Origin: Nocardia nova NBRC 15556
Lineage (GTDB): Bacteria > Actinomycetota > Actinomycetes > Mycobacteriales > Mycobacteriaceae
Reading direction: 5' to 3'
NCBI RefSeq assembly: GCF_001613005.1
Contig: NZ_BDBN01000039.1
Span: 19,926-83,925, forward strand
Length of the DNA: 64,000 nt
The position numbers and the translations under genes were made by a program. This document shows, piece after piece, positions 60,179 to 64,000 of the stretch (position 1 is its first letter; every line of letters starts with the position of its first letter). The notes under the pieces are model-generated. The model made no database searches. It was not told where the DNA came from and saw only the letters and a program-made list of their open reading frames with translations.

Positions 60179-61042
60179 CTATGTGTCCTCGAGTGCCAGC
60201 ATGGCGATGAGCAGTTGATCCCATGTGGACGCCGGCAGCTCGTGCCCGATGCCGGGCAGGGGAAGCAGATCGGCGCCCGGGATCTCCCGGGCCATGGCCT
60301 GGCCGTTGCCGTACGGGAAGAACGGGTCGTCGGTGCCGTGCACGACGAGGGTCGGCACGGTGAGCTCGCCCAGCCGCTCCCGCCAGCGCTCGCCCGCATC
60401 GACGAAGGCCAGGTTGAGCACGCTGGAGCCCATATCGGTGGTGCGATCGACCGTGCGCCGCGCCTGCCGTCGCGCTTGCTGTTCGTCGAAACCGTATGCG
60501 CCCGAGAGCATCCGGGCTTGTTCGACGCGGTAGTCGATCACCGCGGCCCGGTCGGACCAGTCCGGAGGCGGTGTCGCGGCGAAGAAGCCCATGATCCGGT
60601 CGGAGTGGTCGGGCAGATCGGGGTCCGCGGGGCCGGGAGACGTCGGCCTGGTGTTGATCAACGTCAGGGCCGACACCCGGTCGTGGTGATCGAGCGCGGC
60701 GAGCTGACAGATCCATCCGGCCACCGAGAACCCCACCAGATGGGCTCGCCAAAGTTCGAAAAGATCCATCAGCCCCACCAGGTCGGAAGCCAAATCACGC
60801 AGGGTGTAGCCGGGAGAGCCGGTCGGGTAGGCGGTCGACCGGCCGGTGTCACGGATGTCGTAGCGCAGGACATAGCGGCCGGCGGCGGCCAGCCGGTCGC
60901 AGAACTCGTCCTCCCAGAAGAGCCCCGACGTGGACGGCAGCACCGCCGCGGGCCGTCGCCGGTCTCCGAAGGTGGACACACACAGGTCGATGTCACCGAC
61001 GGCGACCAGATGCTCGGACGAGCGTTGACCATGACGCGACAT
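60179..61042 (-). CDS. Alpha/beta hydrolase
   Basis: 287 residues. Alpha/beta-hydrolase fold: oxyanion region VLPSTSGLFWEDEF, YDIRDTGRS, nucleophile elbow VGFSVAGWICQL (Ser within G-F-S-V-A, Ala replacing the usual second Gly), acid Asp in VHGTDDPFFP and catalytic His in GIGHELPAS. The start ATG 61042 has GGAG five bases upstream. It is of the TAP/esterase-like subgroup with unknown substrate and is co-transcribed with the TetR gene downstream. Confidence 0.9.
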   Translation of the reverse strand: MSRHGQRSSEHLVAVGDIDLCVSTFGDRRRPAAVLPSTSGLFWEDEFCDRLAAAGRYVLRYDIRDTGRSTAYPTGSPGYTLRDLASDLVGLMDLFELWRAHLVGFSVAGWICQLAALDHHDRVSALTLINTRPTSPGPADPDLPDHSDRIMGFFAATPPPDWSDRAAVIDYRVEQARMLSGAYGFDEQQARRQARRTVDRTTDMGSSVLNLAFVDAGERWRERLGELTVPTLVVHGTDDPFFPYGNGQAMAREIPGADLLPLPGIGHELPASTWDQLLIAMLALEDT

Positions 61043-61135
61043 GGCGACTCCTCTGCGGTTGCGTCTGTTGAGGAGACTCGTCCCGCGGCCGAAACTCATC
61101 GGTCCGGGAGTCGGTTCACCAGCGGCGGCGCCGCC

Positions 61136-62269
61136 CTAGGCCGCGCGGAGCTGCGGTAGACCCCATTCGGAGGCGAGCAGTTCGTGCGAGCGCAGCCTGT
61201 CCTCGTGCCGGTAGGTGACGCTGGTGACCACGAGTTCGTCGGCGCCGGTCAGCTGCTGCAGCGCCGAGAGTCGTTCGGCCACCACATTCGGCGCGCCGAC
61301 GAACTGAGTGGTGACGCGATCGTGCACCAGGCGCTGCTGCTGTTCGGTCAGCGGGGGAGCGGTATCGGGATCGAGGTATTCGGCTGCGCCGGCGCCGCTG
61401 CGGATGCTGTAGACCCAATGGCCGTAGGTCGAGGCCAGATGGGTGGCGGTCGCGTCGTCGTCGGCGACCACCACGTCCGCCGACACCACCAGATACGGCC
61501 GGTCGAGAACCGCCGAGGGCCGGAAGGCGGCGCGATACGCCTCCACCGTCTCCGCGATCGTGCCGGGGGAGACGTGGTAGTTCGCCGCGAACGGCAGTCC
61601 GAGCCGGCCCGCGAGCTGGGCGCTCTCACCGCCGGAACTTCCGAACAGCCACAGCTGAACCTCGGCGCCCTCGCCCGGAACGGCATGCAGGGCAACACCT
61701 TCGGAGCTGCGGTAGTTCCCGGAGAGCAGGTCGCGGATCTCGCGGACCTGACGGCCGTAGTCCAGTGGCTTCGTCCCGGGCAGTTGCAGCGCCTCGAAAC
61801 TCGCCGCCAGCCGGGTCGTATCCAGCAGCCGCCCGGGGCTGAACGGCGGCGGGATCACCACACCATCGCGCACCCGGGTCGGGCGGTCGGGCGCGGGTAC
61901 GGGTTTCACCCCCGCCGAGCGCACCTCCGCGATCCGATGCGCCGAGCGCCCGAGGCCCAGATCCAGCCGTCCCGGATACAGCGCGTCGATGGTGCCGAAC
62001 GCCTCGACCACCGCCGCGGAGGTGTATTGACCGGCCTGCACGGCGGCCGAGCCGACGCGGATGCTGTCGGTGGCGGCCGCGATCAACGCGATGAGGGTGG
62101 TCGGCGCCGAGGAGGCCACCGCGACGAAATGATGTTCGGCGACCCAGAATCGGCGATACCCCCACGCCTCGGCGTGACGGGCCAGATCGATGGTGTTGCG
62201 CAGCGCCTGCCGCGGTGTGGATCCGGCGCTGACGGGGGAGAGATCCAGAATCGACAACGGCACGGTCAT
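61136..62269 (-). CDS. Luciferase-like (LLM class) flavin oxidoreductase, MsnO8 type
   Basis: 377 residues, a TIM-barrel flavin-dependent monooxygenase/reductase. The opening PLSILDLSPVSAGSTPRQAL and LARHAEAWGYRRFWVAEHH define the MsnO8 subgroup. RVGSAAVQAGQYTSAAVVEA and LGLGRSAHR follow, and LWLFGSSGGESAQLAGRLGL marks the FMN-phosphate loop. Its start overlaps the preceding monooxygenase stop (ATGA), giving a coupled operon. Substrates of this subgroup are mostly unknown. Confidence 0.9.
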   Translation of the reverse strand: MTVPLSILDLSPVSAGSTPRQALRNTIDLARHAEAWGYRRFWVAEHHFVAVASSAPTTLIALIAAATDSIRVGSAAVQAGQYTSAAVVEAFGTIDALYPGRLDLGLGRSAHRIAEVRSAGVKPVPAPDRPTRVRDGVVIPPPFSPGRLLDTTRLAASFEALQLPGTKPLDYGRQVREIRDLLSGNYRSSEGVALHAVPGEGAEVQLWLFGSSGGESAQLAGRLGLPFAANYHVSPGTIAETVEAYRAAFRPSAVLDRPYLVVSADVVVADDDATATHLASTYGHWVYSIRSGAGAAEYLDPDTAPPLTEQQQRLVHDRVTTQFVGAPNVVAERLSALQQLTGADELVVTSVTYRHEDRLRSHELLASEWGLPQLRAA

Positions 62270-63630
62270 GACGCTCGCACTCCTTCGCTGCCGAGATGCG
62301 GATGGCGCAGACCCAGATGTTCGCGCAGGGTCACACCGGTGTACTCGGTTCGGAAACTGCCCAGCTCCTGAAGTTCGGGAACGACCTTGTCGACGAATTC
62401 GTCGAGGCCGGCGGGCGTGAGATGCGGGACAAGCACGAATCCGTCGGCGGCGTCGGACTGCACGTACCGATCGATCTCCGCGGCGACCCGAGCGGGCGTG
62501 CCGACGAACTGCTGGCGCGCGGTCACCTCGATGATCAATTCGCGGATGCTCAGCTTCTCCGCGGCGGCCTTGGCGCGCCAGTCCTCGGCGATCGCGCGCG
62601 GATCCTTGGCGTGCCGGACGCGTCCGCGGGTGATGTTCGCGTTGTCGACCGGATCGATGTCGGGCAGCGGCCCGTCGGGGTCGTAGCCGGAAAGGTCACG
62701 GCCCCAGACCTGTTCGAGGAAGGCGATCGCGGTCTGCGGCCCCACCTGCTGCAGGCGGATCTCCCGGGCCCGCTCCTGCGCGTCGGCGTCGCTGTCACCG
62801 AGCACGAAAGTGGCGGCGGGAAGGATCTTCAGATCGTCGCGGCGGCGGCCGTACTTCGCGAGCCGGGTTTTGATGTCGGTGTAGAACCGGCGCCCGTCCT
62901 CGAGTTCGCCGTGGCGGCTGAAGATCGCATCGGCCTTCGCGGCGGCGAAGTCCCGGCCTTCCTCGGAATCACCGGCCTGAATCTGCACCGGATATCCCTG
63001 CGGGCTCGCCGGCAACCCGTAGACGCCTTCGATATCGAATTGCGTTCCGCGATAGGCGAATCGGGACGCCGGGCCGCCGAATACCCCGCGTTCGCGGTCG
63101 ACGACCGGCGCCCCGCCGGCGCGACTGTCCCAGATCGCGCGGGTCGCGTCGACCACCTCCGCCGCGCGCACGTAGCGCTGCGAGTGGTCCAGATAGCCGC
63201 CGCGGCGGAAATTCTCGCCGGTGAACGCGTCGGAGGAGGTGACCGCGTTCCAGGCGGCCCGTCCGCCCGAGAGGTGGTCCAGGCTGCCGAATTGCCGTGC
63301 GAGTTCGTAGGGTTCGTTGAACGTGGTGTTGATCGTGCCGGCCAGGCCGAGGCGGGTCGTGACCCCGGCGAGCGCGTTGAGCACGGTGAAGGTGTCGGGA
63401 CGACCGACCACGTCGAGGTCGAAGATGCGGCCGCGGTGTTCGCGCAGCCGCAGCCCCTCGGCGAGGAAGAAGAAGTCGAACAGGCCGCGCTCGGCGGTGC
63501 GCGCCAGGTGCACGAAGGAGTCGAACTCGATCTGGCTGCCCGATTCCGGCACGCTCCACACCGTGGTGTTGTTCACCCCGGGGAAGTGGGCGGCCAGGTG
63601 AATCTGCTTGCGTACCTGTTGTTTCGGCAT
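62266..63630 (-). CDS. NtaA/SnaA/DszA-type FMN-dependent monooxygenase
   Basis: 454 residues. Family signatures: KQIHLAAHFPGVNNTTVW, FDFFFLAEGLRLRE, TINTTFNEPYELARQFGSLD, SGGRAAWNAVTSSDAFTGENF, and PQGYPVQIQAGDSEEGRDFA. These two-component monooxygenases act on sulfonated, sulfone or chelate compounds using reduced FMN supplied by a partner reductase. I chose ATG 63630 because GAGG lies six bases upstream; ATG 63636 would form an ATGA overlap with the upstream gene. It is the middle gene of three luciferase-like genes. Confidence 0.9.
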   Translation of the reverse strand: MPKQQVRKQIHLAAHFPGVNNTTVWSVPESGSQIEFDSFVHLARTAERGLFDFFFLAEGLRLREHRGRIFDLDVVGRPDTFTVLNALAGVTTRLGLAGTINTTFNEPYELARQFGSLDHLSGGRAAWNAVTSSDAFTGENFRRGGYLDHSQRYVRAAEVVDATRAIWDSRAGGAPVVDRERGVFGGPASRFAYRGTQFDIEGVYGLPASPQGYPVQIQAGDSEEGRDFAAAKADAIFSRHGELEDGRRFYTDIKTRLAKYGRRRDDLKILPAATFVLGDSDADAQERAREIRLQQVGPQTAIAFLEQVWGRDLSGYDPDGPLPDIDPVDNANITRGRVRHAKDPRAIAEDWRAKAAAEKLSIRELIIEVTARQQFVGTPARVAAEIDRYVQSDAADGFVLVPHLTPAGLDEFVDKVVPELQELGSFRTEYTGVTLREHLGLRHPHLGSEGVRAS

Positions 63631-63632
63631 CC

Positions 63633-64000
63633 TCATCCTCGGGCGAGTGCGTAGCGGTTGGCGGGGCGCGTCAGGCCGAGGCGGCCGCGCAGGCTGCGTG
63701 CTGGATGGACGAGTGCGGCGCTGAACGCGGGTATCGCCAGTGGCCGCAACACCAGACCGTCGGCGGCGCATTCGCGCCGAGTCCGGTCGAGCAGCGCGCG
63801 CAGTCCGTCGGCGGTGCCGAGGTGGCGCACGGTCGCGGCCGGGGCCGCAGGCCCCCAGGCGTCGAGCTGGTCGAGCTCCGCGTGGGCCCGGCCCTCCGTC
63901 GCGGCGAGATGCACCTCGACGTCGAGCAGGATCCGCACCTCGTCGGGCGTCCGGCCGGCCGCGGCGGCCGCGGAGCGCAGCCGAGTGCGCAGGGCGGCGG
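63633..64000 (-). CDS. Luciferase-like monooxygenase, C-terminal part (runs off the right edge)
   Basis: About 122 codons of the C-terminus on the minus strand. The frame AALRTRLRSAAAAAGRTPDE-VRILLDVEVHLA and the later HLGTADGLRALLDRTRREC and DGLVLRPL correspond to the C-terminal part of flavin-dependent LLM-class enzymes. It continues beyond the window. The stop lies against the start of the NtaA-type gene, so the three are one operon. The subgroup cannot be fixed without the N-terminus. Confidence 0.75.
   Translation of the reverse strand, partial: AALRTRLRSAAAAAGRTPDEVRILLDVEVHLAATEGRAHAELDQLDAWGPAAPAATVRHLGTADGLRALLDRTRRECAADGLVLRPLAIPAFSAALVHPARSLRGRLGLTRPANRYALARG

Noticed and set aside
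59069..61159. Long plus-strand open frame over the TetR/hydrolase genes
   Set aside because: It is a mirror of two well-supported minus-strand genes and has no recognisable domain.

Overview
The window is high-GC, gene-dense DNA from a mycolic-acid actinobacterium, most likely Nocardia or a close relative. The signs are frequent GTG starts, ATGA/GTGA-coupled operons, a KasA/KasB-type ketosynthase, a complete conservon (histidine kinase, roadblock, DUF742, GTPase) and several TetR/SDR/acyl-CoA dehydrogenase clusters. The genus is inferred from gene style only.

Layout. 1-1.0 kb: the start of an aldo/keto reductase behind a MerR-type promoter, preceded by a MarR gene. 1.7-4.0 kb: an orphan polytopic membrane protein resembling VirB6/TrbL. 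4.0-10.1 kb: a Calvin-cycle cluster, cbbR divergent from cbbL-cbbS-cbbX-fbp-cbbP (form I RuBisCO, red-type activase, fructose bisphosphatase, phosphoribulokinase). 10.1-13.2 kb: envelope and stress-type proteins. 13.3-16.6 kb: a scar of decayed mobile DNA. It contains a circularly permuted ArsR/arsenate-reductase fusion, shreds of a tyrosine recombinase and of a Tn3-family transposase, and a truncated permease. It has also replaced the end of a winged-helix gene. 16.7-28.8 kb: patatin, NUDIX, dinB with a LexA-type box at its start codon, a collapsed YCII/ECF-sigma pair, a fused MaoC dehydratase, a HEAT/MerR operon, a broken topoisomerase IB, an aldehyde dehydrogenase, and a flavin oxidoreductase with a KstR-type operator. 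29-32.5 kb: an exported HNH nuclease, SRPBCC and TetR genes, and a FAS-II ketosynthase.

33.1-36.1 kb: a methionine-salvage operon mtnAB-mtnD-mtnC with translational coupling, in which MtnA and MtnB are fused. 36.1-40 kb: the conservon cvnABCD. 40-50 kb: MFS transporter, succinate-semialdehyde dehydrogenase, lipoprotein, M50 peptidase, Sel1-repeat protein, PhlG-like hydrolase, PucR regulator and an Acg-type nitroreductase. 50-54.7 kb: a four-gene operon (SDR, acyl-CoA dehydrogenase, SDR, phosphotransferase) with a palindromic operator/promoter and an adjacent TetR. 54.7-59 kb: an exported von Willebrand A protein, then a two-gene terpene locus (class I terpene synthase and polyprenyl diphosphate synthase). 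59.5-64 kb: TetR, alpha/beta hydrolase and three consecutive luciferase-like flavin monooxygenases, the last running off the window.

No tRNA, rRNA, CRISPR array or intact insertion sequence was recognised. All family assignments come from reading motifs and recalled family resemblance; no database search was run.
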